From: Parietichytrium sp. I65-24A
Lineage: Eukaryota > Sar > Bigyra > Thraustochytrida > Thraustochytriidae
Length of the DNA stretch: 64,000 nt
Assembly: GCA_012862575.1 (NCBI GenBank)
Contig: BLSF01000028.1
Span: 62,001-126,000 of the forward strand
Reading direction: 5' to 3'
The translations under genes and the position numbers were made by a program. Numbering within the stretch: the first letter of the stretch is position 1; each line of letters opens with the position of its first letter. Of the stretch, positions 1 through 9,665 are shown piece by piece. The notes beneath the pieces were generated by a model. That model worked only from the letters and a program-made list of their open reading frames with translations, did no database searches and was not told the origin of the DNA.

Positions 1-83
1 CGTTCGGGCCGAGATCGCCTTTCAGCGAAAATATGCAAGAGATATGGATAACAGATTGATAACAGTTAATTTACACTCCGCTG

Positions 84-857
84 CTAGACTTGCACGGTTG
101 ATTGGCCAATTGCAGAATCAACCTGCCCAGGTTGGTGCGGAACGCTTGCAGATTCAATGATGGTCCAATCCTGGGGTATATCAGCAGATCGAGTCCACGA
201 GTGAATTATAGAGTTTGTAATGAGGTCATAAGTCACCACGAGAACCACGTTGAATCGCAGGGCACATTCGTTGTGTTCAAAGTCGACTACTCTGAACGGC
301 TTCGTTATCGTGACCTCCTTGAATATTTTCTTTGTTGAAAACAACCAAGACTTCGTTTCTGTTTGAACGGCAATTGTCTGCCGGCCGCCATCAAGAAAAT
401 GCTCGTCGTCGGTGGATACCCACATTTTGCGTCCCAGTTGGAACCATGGGGCCAGCTCGCACTGAGTGAACAGCGAGAGCACTCTTAGGGCTTTGGCTCT
501 GTTGGGAATGTTGTCCCAGAGCTCCATGAAAAGCAGCGTGGGGTGCCCTTGCCAAATGACGTTGTCAAAGGACACTTCAAGCCTTGGGACATCAAGGACA
601 AATTGACGATAGACATCTGCAGCGACGAGGCGCTTGGTTTGCCTGAATTCATCCATCATCGCGTCCGTCTCCTCTGGCGGAATCGTGATCACCACCTCCT
701 CCGCAGAATCTTTGTCATCTAGGTTGAGCTTTTCCCACTCGCACTCAATGCAAGAGTCAAACCCTTCTTCAAGCTCTCTTCCACATTCCTCGCACCGCCC
801 TCGACTTGAAGCCGCTGCTGCCGGGCGACACTCAGGGGCCCAGTGCACCCTCTTCAT
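84..857 (-). CDS. Zinc-ribbon protein with N-terminal RVxW motif, function unknown
   Basis: I do not recognise this 257-residue protein. The frame is open further upstream to 1022 but has no ATG there; the first ATG is at 857. It opens MKRVHWAPE, which resembles the RVxF/W docking motif for protein phosphatase 1 (inhibitor-3 proteins carry KVEW). C22, C25, C36 and C39 form a C-x2-C-x10-C-x2-C zinc ribbon. An acidic linker follows, then about 190 residues rich in beta-forming and aromatic residues. There is no signal peptide or membrane segment. A PP1 regulator is a guess from one short motif; the zinc ribbon is seen directly. It is transcribed away from the MCAD gene. Confidence 0.6.
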   Translation of the reverse strand: MKRVHWAPECRPAAAASSRGRCEECGRELEEGFDSCIECEWEKLNLDDKDSAEEVVITIPPEETDAMMDEFRQTKRLVAADVYRQFVLDVPRLEVSFDNVIWQGHPTLLFMELWDNIPNRAKALRVLSLFTQCELAPWFQLGRKMWVSTDDEHFLDGGRQTIAVQTETKSWLFSTKKIFKEVTITKPFRVVDFEHNECALRFNVVLVVTYDLITNSIIHSWTRSADIPQDWTIIESASVPHQPGQVDSAIGQSTVQV

Positions 858-1084
858 TCTCTTCTCCAGGACGGGACTGCAAGCTCCTTCAATCACCTCT
901 TCCCCTCTTTCCCCCCACCACCACCTGCACCTGCACCAAAGCCAGACGACCAAGTACACCAAGTGCGCCTTCTGAGTACAGCTCCTGCTGCCAAGTGCAA
1001 TAATGTATTGGGCGATGATCACTCATGCAGACAGACCACCGTTCGTCTGCCCGTCTCCTTTCTCGCCTACAGTTTCGGCCAAAG

Positions 1085-1119
1085 CAGCTGACTCAGCTGA
1101 CTCAGCTGACTCAGCTGAC
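1085..1119. repeat. 10-bp tandem repeat (AGCTGACTCA)
   Basis: About three and a half perfect copies of AGCTGACTCA, ending at a CACGTG hexamer. Confidence 0.85.
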
Positions 1120-1153
1120 CACGTGGTCGCCGCTCTTGTCTTTCTCGTCTCTG

Positions 1154-1193
1154 TTCCAATAGTTCCAATAGTTCCCATAGTTCCAATAGTTCC
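1154..1193. repeat. 9-bp tandem repeat (TTCCAATAG)
   Basis: Four or more copies of TTCCAATAG, one with a single change (TTCCCATAG). Confidence 0.8.
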
Positions 1194-2134
1194 AAACTCA
1201 CTCGTAACTTTCCTGATTCTACTTTCTGTTCTGATTTCCTAGTCCGCTCATCCTGTTCGTTTCTGTTCGTTCTGCTCCCGATGGCCGCGGAAATTTCGCC
1301 AAGCGCTGCACGTCACAGGAGGGTCACGACGTCACTGTGAGCGCGGTGACTTTTTCACTCCTGGAGGAGAAGGAAGGAGAAGGGAAGTAAGGGTGATTAG
1401 ACTGGTGCATAGAAGGTGTAAGTTGAGTAACAGAGGCGTGTATGTGACGATCTAGGAAAGAGCTAGAGCGATGGTGAGGTGTAAAAGTGATAGGCGTTCT
1501 GCCTAATGCGTGTGTGGCGCAGAAAAATGTGCTCGCATTAGATGAAAACATAGACGGTTCTATTCGCGTTGTCGAAAATGTGATGAAATGAAATCAGTTT
1601 CCACGTCATAATGTAATCTCTAGTACTCATACTGTAGCTCATAGGACCCTTTTTCAGGCATAGCACACAATCTTACCCCCTCTCTCTATTCCGCACTACC
1701 CTCTCCTAGCCTCAGTCTTTTTCTCTGTACTCTCCGTACATTTTCATTTCCATCTTCCCTAACTTAGTGCTCGTCAACGCTTATGCTACCGCCTCCTACC
1801 GCGCCTGGTACAACTCGGAAAAGAGAGGCCTATGCTGCTAATATGATAAACGTGTAAGAGAAAGCTATCTTTGCGGACTCTGTAAAAGTTTGTAAGGAGC
1901 GTAGAGAGAGAGTAGAGAGTGAAAAAGTGAAATCGTTTCGTTAGATTGGAAAGGCTTGCAAGCAGTGACTTCGTTACTTGCACCATAACAATCTCAGAGA
2001 AGGTCGAAAGCAGAAAGAGAAACAGAGAGAGAGACAGACAAGAAACGAAGAGCGAAAGCAGCAAGAGCTGAGAGTTGAGAGCGGAGAGCAAGGACACGTA
2101 AAGGTGGGAGAGCGAGTAGATCGAAAGAGACAAG

Positions 2135-3473
2135 ATGATGCAACAGGCAATTCGCAGCTTGAGCAGGCGGTCCGCGCAGACCGCGGCGGTTGGAAGGCGC
2201 TCCATGTCTGGCGTGTGCTTCGAGCTGTCTGACGAGCAGAAAGCTTTCCAGGAGGTGGCCAGGAAGTTTGCGGACGAGGAGATGATCCCAAAAGCTGCCC
2301 ACCACGATGTGACCGGCGAGTACCCTGATGAGGTGTTTAAGAAGGCATGGGAGATCGGTCTCATCAACACCCATGTGGACGAAGCGTATGGAGGGTCGCA
2401 CTTGGACTGCCTTACAAACTGCGTCATCATGGAGGAGCTCGCTCGCGGCTGCACTGGAATGATGACTGCCATCGAGGCCAACAGTCTGGGATCCATGCCT
2501 GTGATTGTGGGAGGAAGTGATGCGCAGAAGAAAAAGTACCTCTCGCGTCTCATCGATGCACCAATTCAGGCTGCTTACTGTGTGACCGAGCCTGGTGCTG
2601 GAAGCGATGTCGCTGGAATCAAGACAACCGCCACGAAGAAGGGTGACAAATACATCATCAACGGATCCAAGATGTGGATCACAAACGGAGGCAAGGCGCA
2701 GGAGTCTGTAAGTTATTGAGTCTCGAAATTCTTTTTGATGACAACTTGTATTGCTTCTGAAACGGGGCGCCTAACGATGGATTGTTTTTGGGACGTAGGG
2801 AGGCTTCTACTTCGTACTTGCCAAGACTGACGCTGCAGCAGGAAGCAAGGGTATGACTGGCTTTGTGGTGGATGCCCAGAGCCCTGGTATCACTGTCGGC
2901 CGCAAGGAGATCAACATGGGTCAGCGCTGCAGTGACACCCGTGGAATCACCTTTGAGGATGTCGAGGTTCCAGCCGAGAACGTGCTCGGATCCGAGGGCC
3001 AGGGATTCAAGCTCGCCATGAAGGCGTTCGACAACACTCGCCCACCAGTCGCTATTGGCGCCGTGGGTCTCGCCCGCCGCGCACTTGAGGAGGCGCTCAA
3101 GTATTCTCAGGAGCGTAAGACCTTTGGCCAGCCAATCGCTGCATACCAGTCTGTTTCCTTTATGCTTGCTGATATGGCTATGGGCATTGACGCTGCACGC
3201 CATTTGACCTACAAATCTGCTACTGTAATCGACTCTGGCAAGCGCAACACATACTGGGCCTCCATGGCGAAGGCCTTCGCATCCGAGGTTGCTAACAAGG
3301 CTGCTGCTGACGCAGTCCAGATCTTTGGCGGAAACGGCTTCAACACCGAGTACCCTGTAGAAAAGCTCATGCGTGACGCAAAGATTTACACCATCTACGA
3401 GGGTACCTCGCAGATTCAGCGCGTTATCATCTCCCGCGAGCTCCTCGCAAACAACTCTCTTATCATCCCTTAG
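2135..3473 (+). CDS. ACADM: Medium-chain acyl-CoA dehydrogenase, mitochondrial (one intron)
   Basis: Two exons, 2135-2707 and 2799-3473, join in frame across a 91-base GT-AG intron (donor GTAAGT, 2708-2798) to give 415 residues, the usual family length. The enzyme makes the first double bond in mitochondrial beta-oxidation of medium-chain acyl-CoAs, using FAD and passing electrons to ETF. The first 25 or so residues ([15 protein letters not shown]...) are basic and serine-rich, as in a mitochondrial presequence. FAD and substrate signatures [14 protein letters not shown] and [10 protein letters not shown] are intact, as are RCSDTRG and QIFGGNG. The catalytic base is E392 in [10 protein letters not shown], where MCADs carry it. 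Similarity to animal MCAD extends along the whole length. A GA-rich leader precedes the ATG. Confidence 0.95.
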
Positions 3474-3959
3474 ACGCATCCATCAATCAATAGCTTTTTA
3501 TTCCATAAAACTAAATCCTCTGCCAACTCGCTTTGCTCGCATACAAATAGATCGGGACCTCTGCAATCCTTCTAGTATGCTCATTTCTAACGTGACACCA
3601 GGTCCTTCTGTTTCTTCGACGTGAACTAGAGCAACGCGCTTCCTCAAGTGGCTTCCGAACTTGCCGAACTTGCCAAACTTGCAATTCGCGCGTTGAAAAT
3701 TCACTCACACTCGCCCAACTTTAGAAATCTGAAATCTAAAAACTGAATTCTCTCTTCTGGTGCGGTTCATCCCCTTTCCCTCGATTTTAGGCCCTTTCCG
3801 CTAATACCTACATATCAGCCGTCGTAAGAACTCCAGAAAGAAAATGACACAAACTCTGCTTTCAATGAGCGAGTATCCGCTTCGGAGTGTAAGGGCTGGG
3901 CAGGACACGGAAGCGAACAGGGTCCAGGAAAGAGCGTGCGAAACAGATTCCATTGAAGA
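3474..3959. other. Short intergenic spacer
   Basis: Contains the 3' flank of MCAD and the likely promoter of the AMMECR1 gene. A small tandem of a 9-bp unit (CTTGCCGAA) occurs at 3656-3682. Nothing else is supported. Confidence 0.5.
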
Positions 3960-4651
3960 ATGTCGTCGCCGGAGGCCATGCTGGAGGCCACTGACGAGCA
4001 TTGCAAGTAAGTGGCGGGGAGTCTTGAGAGGTAAATTGGCAAGCCAAGTTATCGAGAAACTCGAATTAACCTGTGGTGAGTAGGTATTGCTTTGATGTCC
4101 TTGTCAGCCAGCTCAGCGGGAAAGAACAGCCCGCGGCCACTTTCCCGGGCTCCGATGGCAGCGCTCCGCTGTTCGTGACTTGGAAACGCAAAAACAAACA
4201 CGGCGAATATGATCTGCGTGGCTGTATCGGTAATTTTTCGGATTTGCCTCTCAAAACTGGACTTGGAGAGTACGCTCTTGTTAGCGCATTGAAAGACTCG
4301 CGCTTCGACCCAATTCAGGCCTCGGAGTTGTCTAGGCTCTCGGTCGGGGTATCGTTTCTCATCAACTTCGACATGGCTACAAGCGCATACGACTGGGAAG
4401 TCGGCAAGCACGGGATTCGAATTCTGTTTAATGACCCTCAAACAGGGCGCAAACACGGGGCAACGTTTCTTCCCGAGGTTGCTCAGGAGCAAAATTGGAC
4501 TCATAAAGAAACTCTTGAAGCGCTCATTCGAAAGAGCGGGTTTCGCGGCCACATCGATGAAACCCTCTTGCGCAATATCTCTGTGGAGCGGTATCAGTCG
4601 TCCAAGGCGACCATGACCTGGAGTGAGTATCAGGAAGCTCTCAAAAGGTGA
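3960..4651 (+). CDS. AMMECR1: AMMECR1-domain protein (one short intron)
   Basis: The long frame from 4073 has no ATG start. A first exon at 3960-4006 (MSSPEAMLEATDEHC...) joins through a 77-base intron (donor GTAAGT, 4007-4083, acceptor TAG) to 4084-4651. The splice restores ...EHCKYCFDVL, which lines up with the animal start EMCCFCFDVL. The product is 204 residues. Family hallmarks are LRGCIGNF, ALKDSRFDPI, WEVGKHGIRI, LPEVAQEQ and a C-terminal SEYQEAL. AMMECR1 proteins occur in bacteria, archaea and eukaryotes. Their biochemical activity is unsettled; the LRGCIG motif is the proposed functional site. No targeting signal is visible. Confidence 0.9.
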
Positions 4652-4931
4652 TTCCAAACGCAGAGCAAAGCGCTCATTCTGGCGTCTTTGCTATGAAACC
4701 TGCTTGCACTGTCCCCTGTACAGCATATTGCTTCCCCGGTATAAATTGTCAAACTTTCTATCTACTAGCGACTGAGCGAAAAATTGAAGTAAGTTTATTT
4801 TTGGTTCATTTACCTTTACTTTAATTCAGGACGCAAGGTATCATTCGAATCTTGCGACCCAACAGTGTTGAAGTTTAAATATATTTTTGTATTGATTCGA
4901 GCTCGGCGACAACGCATCGCAGTAAGAATTT

Positions 4932-5594
4932 TCAATCCTCCTGTACGCTTTGGCCTTCAATGCCTTGTACAAAGTTGGCGAGAGCTTCGTCATACAGGCG
5001 AAGGGTGAGCCATTCGTTCACGACTTTTGCGCCAATGCTCTCGTAAAAGCCGATTGCGCTGACATTCCAATCCAGCGCTTGCCACACCACGCGAGCACAC
5101 CCGAGGTCAAAAGCCTCTTTGGCAACTTCTCGCAACAGCGCTTTTCCGATGCCAGTTCCCCTAAACTCCGGTTCTACATACAGGTCCTCAAGGTAGAGGC
5201 ATCGCCCTTGCCAAGTTGAGTACGTATCGTAGAATAATGCAAACCCGACGAGCTTCCCACCGCCAACCTGCACGACCAATGTGCGGAACAGTTTCCGCTG
5301 GAACCCGTCTTCCACCAGCTGTTTCGTGGATATTTCCACCGCATCTGGCTCGCGTTCGAACTCGGCCAGTCGCCTCACCATGCCCATTATTTGCGCGGCA
5401 TCTGCGCGACGTCCCGGTCTGATTGTCGCTTGCCCTGACGATCCATCTGCGCTCTGGAACTCAAGTTTCGCCCTCAGGCCTTTGAGAGTTGCATCTTTCG
5501 CCGAGCCTTTGCCACTCAACAAGTGCGTGGCCAGTGCTCCCAGCGCCACCCCCAAGGCAACCGCACCAGTCAGTTGCAGTGAACTCGAAGACAT
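4932..5594 (-). CDS. Membrane-anchored GNAT acetyltransferase, diamine/thialysine type
   Basis: 220 residues. Residues 8-25 form one hydrophobic N-terminal segment (signal anchor), a feature animal SSAT enzymes lack. A GNAT fold follows. The acetyl-CoA loop is RGTGIG (145-150), preceded by CLYLEDLYVEPEF as in spermidine/spermine N1-acetyltransferases. The likely general-acid tyrosine is Y184 in GFYESIGA. Animal SAT1/SAT2 share the aromatic YDPWIGK-like run, here YSTWQGR. The substrate is probably a polyamine, thialysine or another primary amine, but cannot be fixed from sequence. A GTAC-rich palindromic repeat (5616-5637) lies just upstream of the start. Confidence 0.85.
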   Translation of the reverse strand: MSSSSLQLTGAVALGVALGALATHLLSGKGSAKDATLKGLRAKLEFQSADGSSGQATIRPGRRADAAQIMGMVRRLAEFEREPDAVEISTKQLVEDGFQRKLFRTLVVQVGGGKLVGFALFYDTYSTWQGRCLYLEDLYVEPEFRGTGIGKALLREVAKEAFDLGCARVVWQALDWNVSAIGFYESIGAKVVNEWLTLRLYDEALANFVQGIEGQSVQED

Positions 5595-5615
5595 TCTCTA
5601 CCAGCCCCAGCGGTC

Positions 5616-5637
5616 GAGTACTCAGTACTCAGTACTC
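5616..5637. repeat. Overlapping AGTACTC palindromic repeat
   Basis: GAGTACTC is repeated with a CAGTACTC register, giving nested AGTACT palindromes about 25 bases upstream of the acetyltransferase ATG. Similar GTAC palindromes recur in other spacers of this window. Confidence 0.75.
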
Positions 5638-5787
5638 TGCGGCGCACTCTTCAAGTTCCCTCGTCTCCTGCGTATCCTACAGTGCCACCGTCACACTTTA
5701 CTCACTCACCTCACGTGGCTTTCGATGGCTTTCGTTCTTGATCAGTACTCGAGTAACGAACAGTAGACAGCACGAACGACGCACTAT

Positions 5788-5872
5788 ACATCTACAACCA
5801 TCTACAACCTGCACATCTACAACATCTACACGTCTAAACATCTACACCTCTACACATTTACACTACACGTGT
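5788..5872. repeat. Degenerate CATCTACA tandem tract
   Basis: About nine imperfect copies of CATCTACA/CATCTACAAC. Low-complexity AC-rich DNA. Confidence 0.7.
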
Positions 5873-6828
5873 ACTAGTACGCTGAAAACTGAGTACTGAG
5901 AATTGAGTACCAGTAGTAACATTACTCGAGTACACTCGAGTACTAGTACTCATTACACGGATTGGTTGTAGAAGTGCGAGCGGCTGTAGTGGGATGTAGT
6001 GGGAGTATGGAGACATTAGATCCTTTCGCTGTTCTAATGGGTTCCGCAACGCCACTGCCCTGCTCTCGATCGCTACTACTAGCTATAGCTATAGTCAGTA
6101 GTACTGGTTTTGCTAGTGCGATAGTTACTAGACTGGATACAAGGCAAGGTAGGGCTTCCGCCCTCACGATACCATAGCGTTACGTGGAAAGAAGACTAAG
6201 CTCCTATAGCTAGTCCCTAATGGTGGTGTTCGAGATTGGTGCACACCCTTCGAGAAGCTCCGTCAATGCATATCAATGCAATCTGTGTTTTGGTTTGGTT
6301 CAGGGATTGGATGGGCAAGTGAGTTGAGCGAGATGAATGATTGATGTGATTGATGGATGGCTTGTTCGACTGATTAGCTGATTGGTTTGATTGACTTATT
6401 GGCAGCGATAAATCGTCGATGCAATTCATTCAACCGAAATTAAGTTAACCATGCGCACAGACCATTCAACCAACCAACCAGCCAACTCACAAGACACAAG
6501 GCAGTCAATCTCGCTCGCTTGCCCCGTTCGCAGCTTGTAAAAGTGCAAAAGCTAATTCACAATCTACATGTTCGAGCTTTCGAAATTTTTTGGATTGCGG
6601 GCCGTTCTCTTCAACCGAGTTGTGAATTGTCTGCTTTCACAGTCATTGCGAGTACTAGTACAGTGATGTCCTCCTCCATCGACCATGACCGCAGCATAGA
6701 GAGCTCACAAGCTTGAGTTGTAGCGTAAAAGTGGTGCACAGTTGGAAAGAAGGGGCTGGAAGGTGCGGCGGCGGCCACATCACGAAGGGCAAGGAGAAAG
6801 ACGCCAAAGGAAGAGAGCATCAGGGAAG

Positions 6829-7710
6829 ATGGGCGACGATTGGTGGCAAGATGTCGACTTTGCGGACCCAGCAGGGTGGGAAGCGCGGCTTCGCGACAAG
6901 TTGGCAACCGAGCCAGAGCACGAACGAGGTCGCACGCAGCTTGCAAGGTCGCTTGGCCTGCAGAACAAGTTCGAGGAAGGCCATCGCGTGCTCGACATGT
7001 TGGAGAAAGACATAAATCGAGACAGGGATGAAGATTCACAGGCAAGCCAGACTGGCGAGATCAAAGTGCGGATACTGCTCGAGCGAGGGCGGCTGCTCAA
7101 CACTGCTGGACGGAAAGAGGAAGCTGCGCCGTTGTTTGAGGACGCGTGGGTGCTCGCAAAGAAGTCCAGTGCATTAGATGCGCTTGCCGTTGACGCTGCG
7201 CACATGATGGGAATTGTGTGCTCAGGCGAAGCAGCATTGGAGTGGAACCGGCAAGCCATGCAGTATGCCGAGGAATCCCAAATGCCAGCCGCGCAAAAAT
7301 GGCTTGGGCCTTTGTACAATAATATCGGGTGGACATACCACGACTTGGGTAACTTTGAAGCCGCACTGGAGATGTTTGAGAAAGGATACGAATTTCGCAC
7401 AAAAATAAAGGACTCGAAGAGGACCATTCGCATTGCGAAATGGGCGGTTGCCAGGGCACTGCGCTCATTGGGCCGTGTAGAAGAGGCGCTTGACATCCAG
7501 CGAGGGCTCGAGCGCGAGCACGCCTTGGAGGGGTCGGTGGACGGCTACGTCTTTGAGGAAATGGCAGAGTGTCTAATGCTGATTGACGGCGGAAGCGAAG
7601 AAGCAAAGCAATGGTTCAGAAAGGCTTTTGCGGAACTGAAAAAAGACCAATGGCTTGCAAAAAACGAGAAGGATCGGCTCGACCGACTTGAGGCACTGGG
7701 TGGTCAGTGA
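6829..7710 (+). CDS. TPR-repeat protein, function unknown
   Basis: 293 residues starting at the first ATG (MGDDWWQDVDF); the frame is open upstream but without an ATG. Helix pairs spaced as tetratricopeptide repeats fill most of it. The clearest is LGPLYNNIGWTYHDLGNFEA followed by ALEMFEKGYEF. Another repeat, AKWAVARALRSLGRVEEALD, lies nearer the C-terminus. The N-terminus (DWWQDVDFADPAGWE) is tryptophan-rich. No signal or membrane segment is seen. TPR proteins are scaffolds or chaperone adaptors; the partner is unknown. It converges with the next gene, with 228 bases between stops. Confidence 0.8.
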   Translation: MGDDWWQDVDFADPAGWEARLRDKLATEPEHERGRTQLARSLGLQNKFEEGHRVLDMLEKDINRDRDEDSQASQTGEIKVRILLERGRLLNTAGRKEEAAPLFEDAWVLAKKSSALDALAVDAAHMMGIVCSGEAALEWNRQAMQYAEESQMPAAQKWLGPLYNNIGWTYHDLGNFEAALEMFEKGYEFRTKIKDSKRTIRIAKWAVARALRSLGRVEEALDIQRGLEREHALEGSVDGYVFEEMAECLMLIDGGSEEAKQWFRKAFAELKKDQWLAKNEKDRLDRLEALGGQ

Positions 7711-7938
7711 TGTTGTGATGCAATCGTCACCATACAGGACGCCAAGGGAAGACACAAGGATGTCGCTTGAGGTGTTTGGTCTGATAGGGGGCAGGTTCAG
7801 CTGCGAATTGCGAGTCGATTCGCGCAAGGACACAAAAATTGATTAGGACTTTCCAGGTCGCAAGGAGTTGACAACCACTCGAAAAGGCTCATATTTAACA
7901 ACTTATTTTTTAAACATCAATTTGCAAGCTCACTCTTG

Positions 7939-8991
7939 TCACAGTATGCTGCCCTCACTATCTGTCCGATCCCGGGAGGCAACTTCGATATCTATGAGGC
8001 CAGTACCTCCGTTGATTCGGAGTTTAGAGACCAATCCGTTGTTTGGCGGCGTCACGTTGTACCTGGCACCACCAATGGCACCACCGATGAGATCGAGCTC
8101 ATCGCTGGACGACCGGCGAGATCTGTGAAGCGCCAAGGGCGTTTCCACTTCCTTGAAGTCTAGTCTCTTTGCCACTACTGGCGAGGTAAGTCCTCTCGTT
8201 GTCGCGGCCGGAGAGGTGGATTCAAGAGCAGACTGCCTCACTTTGCGTTCACTACGAAGGAGAGCTTCCTTGCGCTGGGACATTTGAGCGCGTAATCCAT
8301 CGATGTATCGTGCAGTGTTCATTGTGGCGTGCTGTCCCTCGGTCGTTCTTGGCGCAGATTGCGACCTCAATGGCGACAGCGATGAACTCTGCTGCAAGGC
8401 CACTGCAGCATCTACCTGTTCCTGTCGAAGTACTCGAATAAGCTCCATATCTTCCTTTCTTTGTGCCATTTCTTGCTCCAGGTCTTTGGAAAGCTCTTCT
8501 ATTCTCTCATCGCTCTCACGCTTAGCTTGAGCCAGCTCGACGAGCGACTCCTGCAGCTGCTCGTTTACCTTTTGCACTCCCTGGAAAAACATCTCCATGC
8601 GCGCCAATGCGGCGTTCGCTTCCTCCAGCTCTTGGCGCAGCCGCGACACTTCATTCTCGTCTCCATCGCCGCCATTCCCACCCCTCCGTGGCGCCCTAGT
8701 CGTCTTTCCGTCATCCGTGGACCCTGATTCGCTCGCAGCCACCTCTGCCGCAGGTGTGCTTGCCCTTTCCTCGTCCGACGCAAGTTGCGGAAAGGGTATA
8801 TGCTGCTGGTCGTCAAGCTCGCGCTGTTTCTCTTGCTCCTCTCCGAGTGCAGACAGCCCGCCCAACTGCGCAGGCCGGTTCGCACCATTGGTTGCTGCAA
8901 ACACCCCTTCGCGGGACGCCTCTTGGCGCAGCAACTCTCGCGCCGCACGGACTTCTCCCAGCGCCTCGTTCAGAACCTTCGAAGAGGCCAT
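7939..8991 (-). CDS. Coiled-coil protein, function unknown
   Basis: 350 residues from the ATG at 8991 (MASSKVLNEALGEV). The frame stays open upstream into the minisatellite, but that part has only repeat-encoded sequence and is left out. Residues about 130-215 are a heptad-rich coiled coil (ENEVSRLRQELEEANAALAR onward through EELSKDLEQEMAQRKEDMEL). The rest is low-complexity Ser/Gln/Asp-rich sequence and probably disordered. The C-terminus contains short basic Ser-rich stretches (HRSRRSSSDELD) that could be phosphorylated. There is no recognisable catalytic domain. It diverges from PPCS across the minisatellite. Confidence 0.7.
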   Translation of the reverse strand: MASSKVLNEALGEVRAARELLRQEASREGVFAATNGANRPAQLGGLSALGEEQEKQRELDDQQHIPFPQLASDEERASTPAAEVAASESGSTDDGKTTRAPRRGGNGGDGDENEVSRLRQELEEANAALARMEMFFQGVQKVNEQLQESLVELAQAKRESDERIEELSKDLEQEMAQRKEDMELIRVLRQEQVDAAVALQQSSSLSPLRSQSAPRTTEGQHATMNTARYIDGLRAQMSQRKEALLRSERKVRQSALESTSPAATTRGLTSPVVAKRLDFKEVETPLALHRSRRSSSDELDLIGGAIGGARYNVTPPNNGLVSKLRINGGTGLIDIEVASRDRTDSEGSIL

Positions 8992-9032
8992 TTTCCCGCG
9001 CGCTAAGCCTGCTTCCGACTCTCCCGTCAACA

Positions 9033-9527
9033 ACGACACCACGACACCACGAGTCTCCCGTGAACTCACAAGACCACGAGACCACGACACCACGAGACTC
9101 CCGTGAACTCACAAGACCACGAGACCACGACACCACGAGACTCCCGTGAACTTACAAGACCACGTGACCACGTGACCACGTGACCACGAGACCACGAGTC
9201 TCCCGTAAGCTCACAAGACCACGAGACCACGACACTCCCGTCAACAACGACACCACGACACCACGAATCTCCCGTGAACTCTCGAGACCACGTGACCACG
9301 TGACCACGAGACCACGAGACTCCCGTGAACTCACAAGACCAAGAGACCAACAGACCACGAGACTCCCGTGAACTCACGAGACCAAGAGACCACGAGTACT
9401 CACGTGACCACGAGACCACAAGACTCCCGTGAACTCTCGAGACCACGAGACTCCCGTGAACTTACGAGACCACGTGACCACGTGACCACGTGACCACGAG
9501 ACCACGAGACCACGAGACCACTTGCCT
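9033..9527. repeat. Roughly 500-bp minisatellite of GACCACGAGA / CTCCCGTGAACTC units
   Basis: A composite tandem array. Long units of about 40 bases (GAGACTCCCGTGAACTCACA plus GACCACGAGACCACGACACC-type runs) contain smaller 9-bp subunits GACCACGTG/GACCACGAG. Several CACGTG palindromes are present. All six frames stay open for long stretches because of the repeat period, giving false ORFs rich in SWSRG or TTRPR. It sits in the shared promoter interval of two divergent genes, 40 bases upstream of one and about 140 bases upstream of the other. Confidence 0.95.
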
Positions 9528-9572
9528 GTCAGCAACACGCACTCCGAGACATCTCATATCCCTCGAACGGGA

Positions 9573-9617
9573 CGTTGGGTATTGGGGTATTGGGTATTGT
9601 GTGTTGGGCGTTGGGTG
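9573..9617 (+). repeat. G-rich TTGGGTAT repeats, possible G-quadruplex
   Basis: At least five runs of three or four G separated by ATT/TATT-like loops, 50 bases upstream of the PPCS ATG. It resembles a telomere-like degenerate repeat but is short and interstitial. Confidence 0.6.
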
Positions 9618-9665
9618 TGAAGCAAGGGCAGCAGACGCAGAAGGGAGAGCGGTGAGCAGAGGAGG

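Larger units (their letters stand above)
858..2134. other. Intergenic spacer with short tandem repeats and a GA tract
   Basis: I see no convincing gene here. The spacer lies between two divergent genes and so should hold both promoters. It contains two short tandem repeats (1085-1119 and 1154-1193). A purine-rich AGAGA tract at about 1994-2060 falls in the presumed 5' leader of the MCAD gene. Open frames in the spacer are low-complexity. Confidence 0.6.
5595..6828. other. Intergenic spacer rich in palindromes and short repeats
   Basis: No gene is supported. The spacer holds overlapping AGTACTC repeats (5616-5637), a CATCTACA-type AC-rich tract (5788-5872), a nested palindromic block (5925-5951) and a CTAG/TAG-rich stretch (about 6050-6215). 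A GATTG/TTGATT-rich stretch follows (about 6310-6420). Transcription probably starts outward in both directions, as the flanking genes diverge. Confidence 0.55.

Noticed and set aside
7097-7606. Minus-strand frames across the TPR gene
   Set aside because: Shadows of the TPR frame.
9066-9446. Frames coding SWSRGLVSSRE repeats in the minisatellite
   Set aside because: Generated by the tandem array; open in several frames and both strands at once.
9033-9527. CRISPR-like array
   Set aside because: Repeats are contiguous without unique spacers, and the DNA is eukaryotic.
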